This document shows, piece after piece, positions 33,401 through 42,454 of a DNA stretch of 64,000 nt (position 1 is its first letter; each line of letters opens with the position of its first letter). This DNA is from Babylonia areolata (lineage: Eukaryota > Mollusca > Gastropoda > Neogastropoda > Buccinidae). The notes beneath the pieces were generated by a model. It was not told the origin of the DNA and ran no database searches. It worked only from the letters and a program-made list of their open reading frames with translations. The stretch is taken from NCBI RefSeq assembly GCF_041734735.1, contig NC_134878.1, positions 36,731,729 to 36,795,728 on the forward strand. The letters are read 5' to 3'. Made by a program: the position numbers and the translations under genes.

Positions 33401-34159
33401 GGAATTGTTGAATTTCCAGTATCCTGGACCTCTCTGAAAGTTGTTTGTACTGAAGACTACTTTAACGAGTTTGTGGTCCGATTGCGGGAACGCCCTTATA
33501 TCTGTCTTTTTTATCAATGGTTGTGTGGAAGAGTCGCAAAATATATAGTCGATTCTTCTTGCTGTGAATGGGTTTGGTCTGGACCAAGTGTATTCTTTGT
33601 CGTCAGGGTGGAGTGTCCTCCACGTGTCGATAAGATCGAGTGATGCTAACAGGTTGGTAAGCGCTTCTGTTTCTCGGATCGAGTGTGGTTTGCCAGCAAT
33701 ATTGTCCAGCTGGCTTAATGTTGTGTTGAAATCCCCCACTACCCACAGGTTGTCATATTCTTGGTCCTGCAATAGATCGCCGAGTTGAGTTATAAACGCT
33801 AATTTATCCATTGTAAAGTTTGGAGCATAACAATTAGCAATAACATTCACTTTGTCTTCTAGCATTACCTTAATTAATAGTATTCTATCCGTTGCTTTTA
33901 TGTGCTCAATAGTGATTTGTTTCTTGTTATTTATGAATATCGTTAATCCATTACTTCTATTTGTTCCTGATCTATGAAAAACTTTTCCTGGCCATTCTCT
34001 CTCAATTTCATGTATTAGATCGTCTGTGATATATGTTTCTTGTAAACATGCAATATCTAGATTTTGGTTTCTTATAAAATTAAATACCACTTTTCGTTTT
34101 AATTTGTTTCTTAGTCCATGCACGTTTAGCGTTCCAATGCTAAGAGTGTTATTCGCCAT
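30446..34159 (-). CDS. LINE ORF2: endonuclease-reverse transcriptase (Tx1/L1 type)
   Basis: This 1237-residue protein of a non-LTR retrotransposon nicks target DNA and copies the element RNA at the nick. An APE-type endonuclease fills about residues 1-235: TLNVHGL, CLQETY, GDFN and SDHKLV carry the expected N, E, D and H. GPGYWKFNN follows. Reverse transcriptase spans about 480-770 with LDFSKAFDTI, GIRQGCPLSP and QFADD (near 708). A C-terminal CCHC knuckle lies near 1135-1150 (CHWCQETDYIEHAFYAC). The ATG at 34159 is 103 bp downstream of the ORF1 stop, the normal order in two-ORF LINEs. All visible catalytic motifs are present and the frame is uninterrupted, so this copy looks potentially functional. 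It is a relative, not a close copy, of the decayed LINE at 52-57 kb. Confidence 0.93.
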   Translation of the reverse strand: MANNTLSIGTLNVHGLRNKLKRKVVFNFIRNQNLDIACLQETYITDDLIHEIEREWPGKVFHRSGTNRSNGLTIFINNKKQITIEHIKATDRILLIKVMLEDKVNVIANCYAPNFTMDKLAFITQLGDLLQDQEYDNLWVVGDFNTTLSQLDNIAGKPHSIRETEALTNLLASLDLIDTWRTLHPDDKEYTWSRPNPFTARRIDYIFCDSSTQPLIKKTDIRAFPQSDHKLVKVVFSTNNFQRGPGYWKFNNSLLTDQAFLVGTNTFIDEHFAQYKHENPQTAWEMFKVKYKSYCILYSKTNKSQRQNKQTAIKTLNEAEHQLSQDPNNKEIQTKIHKMKKDIEIQELSEARGAQVRSRVKWIEHGEKNTRYFLQLEKIKATSNTISCLQIDETTTDSPEKILGEIKEYFDNLYKEDKSLTGGDIREHFLSDQEFPVLTQEQKEDCDKEITVEELTHALNVLNKDSAPGSDGLTPSFYKQFWDRLKIPLFNCIIDALEQGELSFSMRKGIITLIHKGKNLERNNLANYRPITLTNTDYKLFSKALAIRLQNVIKTIINEDQIGFIKGRNIAFHLRFFDDLTKYLDRTDQQGALIALDFSKAFDTISKNCIKQALRIFNFGPKFASLIATAMRNTESCIHNGGWLSDWFPTERGIRQGCPLSPLLFVIAVEILAIRIRNNKEIEGIKLSHQSFNDNGQPNISKIKQFADDTTLTVRNEKDIQIAINIIDEFESFSGLKLNKNKSEGIWLGSRKKEVGTFNGIPMKSDKIRILGIYFSADREISEIEENWKARIETVIRTIKRWERRNPSLFGKVILAKTLLLSQFTLLLQVASIPEKTINYINTLLYRFLWKKKYNNKRAFEKVKRGVLSLDKAHGGLNMINVEHQQQMYLVKWAVKFLNEEKAQWSILAKQNIAPFENAHCAFNCNVAPKEIKHLEKVQSVFWRDVLKTVASFNKNRLTDNIKTEPLWNNKHIKYKGNTLFFIKWSKAGFSVVQDLWLNGNLLTYQEVSEKIGPHPNLLFEYNAIINALPRAWKLQLAHDNLKEDIPYNIATEEGNVTTLSNKQIREIFALQKNHEICAVQFWRRKLDINTQDYFSLAYECTQETRLRLLHFKFIHNIYPTNIMLQKMGVTDTNKCHWCQETDYIEHAFYACPKLTTFWTNVKQFILTKYNTWIPMNEKIALFGATKTDILSNSKRKQVNIILLVARLAISKFKYGKCKNLELIFETELHLRNLEGI

Positions 34160-34262
34160 GAGTATGAGGAGTAGTGTTTATTTCACTGTCCATTATCGTC
34201 AGTCCGTTAGACGAAGCCAGGGTCGTGGAGGTGAACTCAGTCCAGTGTTCAGACAGCAGCCG

Positions 34263-35276
34263 TCAGGTGCCGGCTGCTTCCATGTCTGCGTGGTCCGTTT
34301 TCCCTTCTTGCTGTGTGTGAGATCCGCAATCCACACTTGGTCGTTTTTTTTCCTGCTCCTCATCGCTGGCCAATGGGGAGTCACTCCTCTCCCGTTTCTC
34401 TCGCATCTTGCCCCGTGCCGTGTTGCCGTGTTGACCATCGGTTTGCTTCACCGCTGGCTGCCGCTGTGCTCTGCTCGTGGCGGGGCTGTCAGGGGTGTGT
34501 AGTTCCCCTCCCTGCACAGCTTGCTCTGTGTGTGCAGTGCTGCTGTCTTCCATCTCTTTCGGGGGCTCAGCACTGACCACCACTGATGCCTCCCGGTTTT
34601 CTGGTTTGCTCAATGCCAACGGACAATCTATTTTTTTGTGTCCCGGTTGGAAGCACCCCCTACACACAACTTCACCCTCACAACCGGACACCCTGTGGCC
34701 ATTTTGTAGGCACTTACTACATTTAAGTTTTTCCTTCATTTCTCTATGAAAAATGTCTGCTGAAAACAGTCCGACTTTCAAGACTGGCCGCAGTGGAGTG
34801 CTGGGCACAGACACAAAAACAAATCTGCGGCCAGTCTGAAAATGTGTCAGTCTCCCGTCAGGGTTCCTGGCCAGTTCACTTTTAATTGATGAGCGAAGTT
34901 CCACGCCCACCTTCTTCAGCGCAGCTTCAATGTCAGTGTTGTCCACACTTAGCGGGATACTACTGATCCATAATTTCGTTGTTGGTTTTGAATCGTCTTC
35001 TTCCCTTCTTAAAAAGGGGTTTCGGTTCAGTAGAGCCACACGTGCACCCCTAAACACAAACCCCTCCAACAACAGTTTATCTCTACTTTCGTTTGTTTTG
35101 GGATAAATGCGCCAGAGTCCGCGAATACGCTGCGCCCCAACAATCGTACCTCTACCTGACACACTTTCTGCAGCTACACAAATATCGTATGTGTTGGGCA
35201 GAGATTCATAGGAGGGCAGCGCGCGAGCCGTCACGAACACTGGCTCCACCGGCGGGGCAGGCGGGGCCGCCGCCAT
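34263..35276 (-). CDS. LINE ORF1: zinc-knuckle RNA-binding protein
   Basis: This roughly 337-residue ORF1 protein lies upstream of ORF2 in the same LINE. An Ala/Pro start (MAAAPPAPP) leads into a region at about 90-165 that resembles an RNA-recognition fold by its hydrophobic pattern. Two CCHC knuckles follow at about 185-217 (CSKCLQNGHRVSGC and CRGCFQPGHKKIDC), then a polar, charged and probably disordered tail rich in E, Q, K and S. Zinc-knuckle ORF1 proteins are typical of the Tx1 group and are thought to bind element RNA. I chose the ATG at 35276; a GTG-initiated extension to 35294 is open but not needed. The RRM-like assignment is by eye. Confidence 0.85.
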   Translation of the reverse strand: MAAAPPAPPVEPVFVTARALPSYESLPNTYDICVAAESVSGRGTIVGAQRIRGLWRIYPKTNESRDKLLLEGFVFRGARVALLNRNPFLRREEDDSKPTTKLWISSIPLSVDNTDIEAALKKVGVELRSSIKSELARNPDGRLTHFQTGRRFVFVSVPSTPLRPVLKVGLFSADIFHREMKEKLKCSKCLQNGHRVSGCEGEVVCRGCFQPGHKKIDCPLALSKPENREASVVVSAEPPKEMEDSSTAHTEQAVQGGELHTPDSPATSRAQRQPAVKQTDGQHGNTARGKMREKRERSDSPLASDEEQEKKRPSVDCGSHTQQEGKTDHADMEAAGT

Positions 35277-35509
35277 AGTTCCAGATTCCAGCACCAGCGC
35301 CGGCCTAGCTTACCACGTGTATCACCAATGAATACCCCTTCACAATGATGCTTTCCGTGATAGATGTTGGAATCTTTTCCCACAAAAGCACACACTACTC
35401 TTGGTCACATTTCGAACTTCCTACACACGATCAAACACTTATCTTTTAAGAAATAGATGGGAGCAAACAATGTCTGACTTGCCGACATCGGAAGCCAACC
35501 GGAAGTCCA

Positions 35510-38500
35510 GACCAGGTGATCTTAACACTTGGCGGATTCATTCAGCCCCACTACACGATTTCAAATTCTACCCCCACCCAGCTCACAGTCAGGAAGGGTC
35601 CGCTAAGTGTTGCATAACTTCAACGGTCGATTTGTGCGCGGTTTCGGCCGGTTTCTAGGTGTTTCTCGGCCCTCTCTGTCGGCCCTCTCTGTCATTCACT
35701 AATAATTCAATAATTAAACAATAACACGATGATAAATTATCGGTCAATCACACAGAACAATCACTCTGTCCACAGAAAAGATAAGCGATTTTTCCGTGCA
35801 TTCAACGGACAAATCATCTTTGAGCCCTCTCACTAATTTACTAATAATTCAAACATTAAACAATAACGCCATGACACATTATTAATCAAATTCACAGAAA
35901 AATCACTTAGCTTTTGTTCTGAAGCTTGCAGGTTGCCTGTAAAAACTGACCAGGTGATCTTAACACTTGGCGGATTCAATCAGCCCCACTACACGATTTC
36001 AAATGCTACCCCCACCCAGCTCACAGTCAGGAAGGGTCCGCTAAGTGTTGCATAACTTCAACGGTCGATTTGTGCGCGGTTTCGGCCGGTTTCTAGGTGT
36101 TTCTCGGCCCACTCTGTCGGCCCTCTCTGTCATTCACTAATAATTCAATAATTAAACAATAACACGATGATAAATTATCGGTCAATCACACAGAAAAATC
36201 ACTCTGTCCACGGAAAAAATAAACGATTTTTCCGTGCATTCAACGGACAAATCATCTTTGAGCCCTCTCAATAATTTACTAATAATTCAAACATTAAACA
36301 ATAACGCCATGACAAATTATTAATCAAATTCACAGAAAAATCACTTAGCTTTTGTTCTGAAGCTTTCAGGTGGCCTGTAAAAACTGACCAGGTGATCTTA
36401 ACACTTGGCGGATTCATTCAGCCCCACTACACGATTTCAAATGCTGCCCCCACCCAGCTCACAGTCAGGAAGGGTCCGCTAAGTGTTGCATAACTTCAAC
36501 GGTCGATTTGTGCGCGGTTTCGGCCGGTTTCTAGGTGTTTCTTGGCCCTCTCTGTCGGCCCTCTCTGTCATTCACTAATAATTCAATAATTAAACAATAA
36601 CACGATGATAAATTATCGGTCAATCACACAGAAAAATCACTCTGTCCACAGAAAAGATAAGCGATTTTTCCGTGCATTCAACGGACAAATCATCTTTGAG
36701 CCCTCTCACTAATTTTATAAAAATTCAAACATTAAATAATAACGCCATGACACATTATTAATCATATTCACAGAAAAATCACTTAGCTTTTGTTCTGAAG
36801 CTTGCAGGTTGCCTGTAAAAACTGACCAGGTGATCTTAACACTTGGCGGATTCATTCAGCCCCACTACACGATTTCAAATGCTGCCCCCACCCAGCTCAC
36901 AGTCAGGAAGGGTCCGCTAAGTGTTGCATAACTTCAACGGTCGATTTGTGCGCGGTTTCGGCCGGTTTCTAGGTGTTTCTCGGCCCTCTCTGTCGGCCCT
37001 CTCTGTCATTCACTAATAATTCAATAATTAAACAATAACACGATGATAAATTATCGGTCAATCACACAGAAAAATCACTCTGTCCACAGAAAAGATAAGC
37101 GATTTTTCCGTGCATTCAACGGACAAATCATCTTTGAGCCCTCTCAATAATTTACTAATAATTCAAACATTAAACAATAACGCCATGACAAATTATTAAT
37201 CAAATTCACAGAAAAATCACTTAGCTTTTGTTCTGAAGCTTGCAGGTTTCCTGTAAAAACTGACCAGGTGATCTTAACACTTGGCGGATTCATTCAGCCG
37301 CACCACACGATTTCAAATGCTGCCCCCACCCAGCTCACAGTCAGGAAGGGTCCGCTAAGTGTTGCATAACTTCAACGGTCGATTTGTGCGCGGTATCAGC
37401 CGGTTTCTAGGTGTTTCTCGGCCATCTCTGTCGGCCCTCTCTGTCATTCACTAATAATTCAATAATTAAACAATAACACGATGATAAATTATCGGTCAAT
37501 CACACAGAAAAATCACTCTGTCCACAGAAAAGATAAGCGATTTTTCCGTGCATTCAACGGACAAATCATCTTTGAGCCCTCTCACTAATTTACTAATAAT
37601 TCAAACATTAAACAATAACGCCATGACACATTATTAATCAAATTCACAGAAAAATCACTTAGCTTTTGTTCTGAAGCTTGCAGGTTGCCTGTAAAAACTG
37701 ACCAGGTGATCTTAACACTTGGCGGATTCATTCAGCCCCACTACACGATTTCAAATGCTGCCCCCACCCAGCTCACAGTCAGGAAGGGTCCGCTAAGTGT
37801 TGCATAACTTCAACGGTCGATTTGTGCGCGGTTTCGGCCGGTTTCTAGGTGTTTCTCGGCCCTCTCTGTCGGCCCTCTCTGTCATTCACTAATAATTCAA
37901 TAATTAAACAATAACACGATGACAAATTATCGGTCAATCACACAGAAAAATCACTCTGTCCACAGAAAACATAAGCGATTTTTCCGTGCATTCAACGGAC
38001 AAATCATCTTTGAGCCCTCTCAATAATTTACTAATAATTCAAACATTAAACAATAACGCCATGACAAATTATTAATCAAATTCACAGAAAAATCACTTAG
38101 CTTTTGTTCTGAAGCTTGCGGGTTGCCTGTAAAAACTGACCAGGTGATCTTAACACTTGGCGGATTCATTCAGTCCCACTACACGATTTCAAATTCTGCC
38201 CCCACCCAGCTCACAGTCAGGAAGGGTCCGCTAAGTGTTGCATAACTTCAACGGTCGATTTGTGCGCGGTTTCGGCCGGTTTCTAGGTGTTTCTCGGCCC
38301 TCTCTGTCGGCCCTCTCTGTCATTCACTAATAATTCAATAATTAAACAATAACACGATGATAAATTATCGGTCAATCACACAGAAAAATCACTCTGTCCA
38401 CAGAAAAGATAAGCGATTTTTCCGTGCATTCAACGGACAAATCATCTTTGAGCCCTCTCAATAATTTACTAATAATTCAAACATTAAACAATAACGCCAT

Positions 38501-41500
38501 GACAAATTATTAATCAAATTCACAGAAAAATCACTTAGCTTTTGTTCTGAAGCTTGCAGGTTGCCTGTAAAAACTGACCAGGTGATCTTAACACTTGGCG
38601 GATTCATTCAGCCCCACTACACGATTTCAAATGCTGCCCCCACCCAGCTCACAGTCAGGAAGGGTCCGCTAAGTGTTGCATAACTTCAACGGTCGATTTG
38701 TGCGCGGTATCGGCCGGTTTCTAGGTGTTTCTCGGCCCTCTCTGTCGGCCCTCTCTGTCATTCACTAATAATTCAATAATTAAACAATAACACGATGATA
38801 AATTATCGGTCAATCACACAGAAAAATCACTCTGTCCACAGAAAAGATAAGCGATTTTTCCGTGCATTCAACAGACAAATCATCTTTGAGCCCTCTCACT
38901 AATTTACTAATAATTCAAACATTAAACAATAACGCCATGACAAATTATTAATCAAATTCACAGAAAAATCACTTAGCTTTTGTTCTGAAGCTTGCAGGTT
39001 GCCTGTAAAAACTGACCAGGTGATCTTAACACTTGGCGGATTCATTCAGCCCCACTACACGATTTCAAATGCTGCCCCCACCCAGCTCACAGTCAGGAAG
39101 GGTCCGCTAAGTGTTGCATAACTTCAACGGTCGATTTGTGCGCGGTTTCGGCCGGTTTCTAGGTGTTTCTCGGCCCTCTCTGTCGGCCCTCTCTGTCATT
39201 CACTAATAATTCAATAATTAAACAATAACACGATGACAAATTATCGGTCAATCACACAGAAAAATCACACTGTCCACAGAAAAGATAAGCGATTTTTCCG
39301 TGCATTCAACGGACAAATCATCTTTGAGCCCTCTCACTAATTTACTAATAATTCAAACATTAAACAATAACGCCATGACAAATTATTAATCAAATTCACA
39401 GAAAAATCACTTAGCTTTTGTTCTGAAGCTTGCAGGTTGCGTGTAGAAACTGACCAGGTGATCTTAACACTTGGCGGATTCATTCAGCCCCACTACACGA
39501 TTTCAAATGCTGCCCCCACCCAGCTCACAGTCAGGAAGGGTCCGCTAAGTGTTGCATAACTTCAACGGTCGATTTGTGCGCGGTTTCGGCCGGTTTCTAG
39601 GTGTTTCTCGGCCCTCTCTGTCGGCCCTCTCTGTCATTCACTAATAATTCAATAATTAAACAATAACACGATGACAAATTATCGGTCAATCACACAGAAA
39701 AATAACTCTGTCCACGGAAAAGATAAGCGATTTTTCCGTGCATTCAACGGACAAATCATCTTTGAGCCCTCTCAATAATTTGCTAATAATTCAAACATTA
39801 AACAATAACGCCATGACAAATTATTAATCAAATTCACAGAAAAATCACTTAGCTTTTGTTCTGAAGCTTGCAGGTTGCCTGTAAAGACTGACCAGGTGAT
39901 CTTAACACTTGGCGGATTCATTCAGCCCCACTACACGATTTCAAATGCTGCCCCCACCCAGCTCACAGTCAGGAAGGGTCCGCTAAGTGTTGCATAACTT
40001 CAACGGTCGATTTGTGCGCGGTATCGGCCGGTTTCTAGGTGTTTCTCGGCCCTCTCTGTCGGCCCTCTCTGTCATTCACTAATAATTCAATAATTAAACA
40101 ATAACACGATGATAAATTATCGGTCAATCACACAGAAAAATCACTCTGTCCACAGAAAACATAAGCGATTTTTCCGTGCATTCAACGGACAAATCATCTT
40201 TGAGCCCTCTCAATAATTTACTAATAATTCAAACATTAAACAATAACACCATGACAAATTATTAATCAAATTCACAGAAAAATCACTTAGCTTTTGTTCT
40301 GAAGCTTGCGGGTTGCCTGTAAAAACTGACCAGGTGATCTTAACACTTGGCGGATTCATTCAGTCCCACTACACGATTTCAAATTCTGCCCCCACCCAGC
40401 TCACAGTCATGAAGGGTCCGCTAAGTGTTGCATAACTTCAACGGTCGATTTGTGCGCGGTTTCGGCCGGTTTCTAGGTGTTTCTCGGCCCTCTCTGTCGG
40501 CCCTCTCTGTCATTCACTAATAATTCAATAATTAAACAATAACACGATGATAAATTATCGGTCAATCACACAGAAAAATCACTCTGTCCACAGAAAAGAT
40601 AAGCGATTTTTCCGTGCATTCAACGGACAAATCATCTTTGAGCCCTCTCAATAATTTACTAATAATTCAAACATTAAACAATAACGCCATGACAAATTAT
40701 TAATCAAATTCACAGAAAAATCACTTAGCTTTTGTTCTGAAGCTTGCAGGTTGCCTGTAAAAACTGACCAGGTGATCTTAACACTTGGCGGATTCATTCA
40801 GCCCCACTACACGATTTCAAATGCTGCCCCCACCCAGCTCACAGTCAGGAAGGGTCCGCTAAGTGTTGCATAACTTCAACGGTCGATTTGTGCGCGGTAT
40901 CGGCCGGTTTCTAGGTGTTTCTCGGCCCTCTCTGTCGGCCCTCTCTGTCATTCACTAATAATTCAAGAATTAAACAATAACACGATGATAAATTATCGGT
41001 CAATCACACAGAAAAATCACTGTGTCCACAGAAAAGATAAGCGATTTTTCCGTGCATTCAACAGTCAAATCATCTTTGAGCCCTCTCAATAATTTACTAA
41101 TAATTCAAACATTAAACAATAACGCCATGACAAATTATTAATCAAATTCACAGAAAAATCACTTAGCTTTTGTTCTGAAGCTTGCAGGTTGCCTGTAAAA
41201 ACTGACCAGGTGATCTTAACACTTGGCGGATTCATTCAGCCCCACTACACGATTTCAAATGCTGCCCACACCCAGCTCACAGTCAGGAAGGGTCCGCTAA
41301 GTGTTGCATAACTTCAACGGTCGATTTGTGCGCGGTTTCGGCCGGTTTCTAGGTGTTTCTCGGCCCTCTCTGTCGGCCCTCTCTGTCATTCACTAATAAT
41401 TCAATAATTAAACAATAACACGATGATAAATTATCGGTCAATCACACAGAAAAATCACTCTGTCCACAGAAAAGATAAGCGATTTTTCCGTGCATTCAAC

Positions 41501-42440
41501 GGACAAATCATCTTTGAGCCCTCTCAATAATTTACTAATAATTCAAACATTAAACAATAACGCCATGACAAATTATTAATCAAATTCACAGAAAAATCAC
41601 TTAGCTTTTGTTCTGAAGCTTGCGGGTTGCCTGTAAAAACTGACCAGGTGATCTTAACACTTGGCGGATTCATTCAGCCCCACTACACGATTTCAAATTC
41701 TGCCCCCACCCAGCTCACAGTCAGGAAGGGTCCGCTAAGTGTTGCATAACTTCAACGGTCGATTTGTGCGCGGTTTCGGCCGGTTTCTAGGTGTTTCTCG
41801 GCCCTCTCTGTCGGCCCTCTCTGTCATTCACTAATAATTCAATAATTAAACAATAACACGATGATAAATTATCGGTCAATCACACAGAAAAATCACTCTG
41901 TCCACAGAAAAGATAAGCGATTTTTCCGTGCATTCAACGGACAAATCATCTTTGAGCCCTCTCAATAATTTACTAATAATTCAAACATTAACCAATAACG
42001 CCATTACAAATTATTAATCAAATTCACAGAAAAATCACTTAGCTTTTGTTCTGAAGCTTGCAGGTTGCCTGTAAAAACTGACCAGGTGATCTTAACACTT
42101 GGCGGATTCATTCAGCCCCACTACACGATTTCAAATGCTGCCCCCACCCAGCTCACAGTCAGGAAGGGTCCGCTAAGTGTTGCATAACTTCAACGGTCGA
42201 TTTGTGCGCGGTTTCGGCCGGTTTCTAGGTGTTTCTCGGCCCTCTCTGTCGGCCCTCTCTGTCATTCACTAATAATTCAATAATTAAACAATAACACGAT
42301 GATAAATTATCGGTCAATCACACAGAAAAATCACTCTGTCCACAGAAAAGATAAGCGATTTTTCCGTGCATTCAACGGACAAATCATCTTTGAGCCCTCT
42401 CAATAATTTACTAATAATTCAAACATTAAACAATAACGCC
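35510..42440 (+). repeat. 438-bp satellite array, about 16 monomers, ending at the minisatellite
   Basis: The head-to-tail 438-bp array resumes at the right TSD of the minus-strand LINE. Its variant blocks match earlier parts: CAAATTCTA at 35562 pairs with 25021, and GCTTTCAGG at 36362 pairs with 25821 and 15082. GTGTAGAAACTG near 39440 pairs with 21015. The last monomer starts at 42071 and stops at monomer position 370, where a 9-bp motif (AATAACGCC) is duplicated before purine-rich minisatellite begins. No gene is visible in this stretch. Confidence 0.97.
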
Positions 42441-42454
42441 AATAACGCCAATAA

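Larger units (their letters stand above)
29801..35509 (-). mobile_element. Tx1/L1-type LINE, apparently full length, two ORFs
   Basis: This 5.7-kb non-LTR retrotransposon on the minus strand has a 5' UTR (35277-35509), ORF1 (34263-35276), a 103-bp spacer, ORF2 (30446-34159), and a 3' UTR ending in a long T run on the plus strand (29799-29834), which is its poly(A) tail. A perfect 14-bp duplication, GACCAGGTGATCTT, flanks it (29787-29800 and 35510-35523). Element plus one TSD copy is 5723 bp, exactly the break in satellite phase. The inferred first nick is GATCTT/AAC on the plus strand, close to the TTTT/AA preference of L1-type endonucleases. ORF1 with two CCHC knuckles and an ORF2 with the GPGYWKFNN block point to the Tx1 group of the L1 superfamily. 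Both frames are open, so the insertion is young. Confidence 0.92.

Noticed and set aside
31200-34159. Plus-strand frames of up to 158 codons opposite LINE ORF2
   Set aside because: They are antisense shadows of the well-supported minus-strand ORF2 and ORF1.
13709-42440. CRISPR-like array of regular repeats
   Set aside because: The 438-bp repeats are contiguous, with no unique spacers and no cas genes, in a eukaryotic retroelement context. This is satellite DNA.
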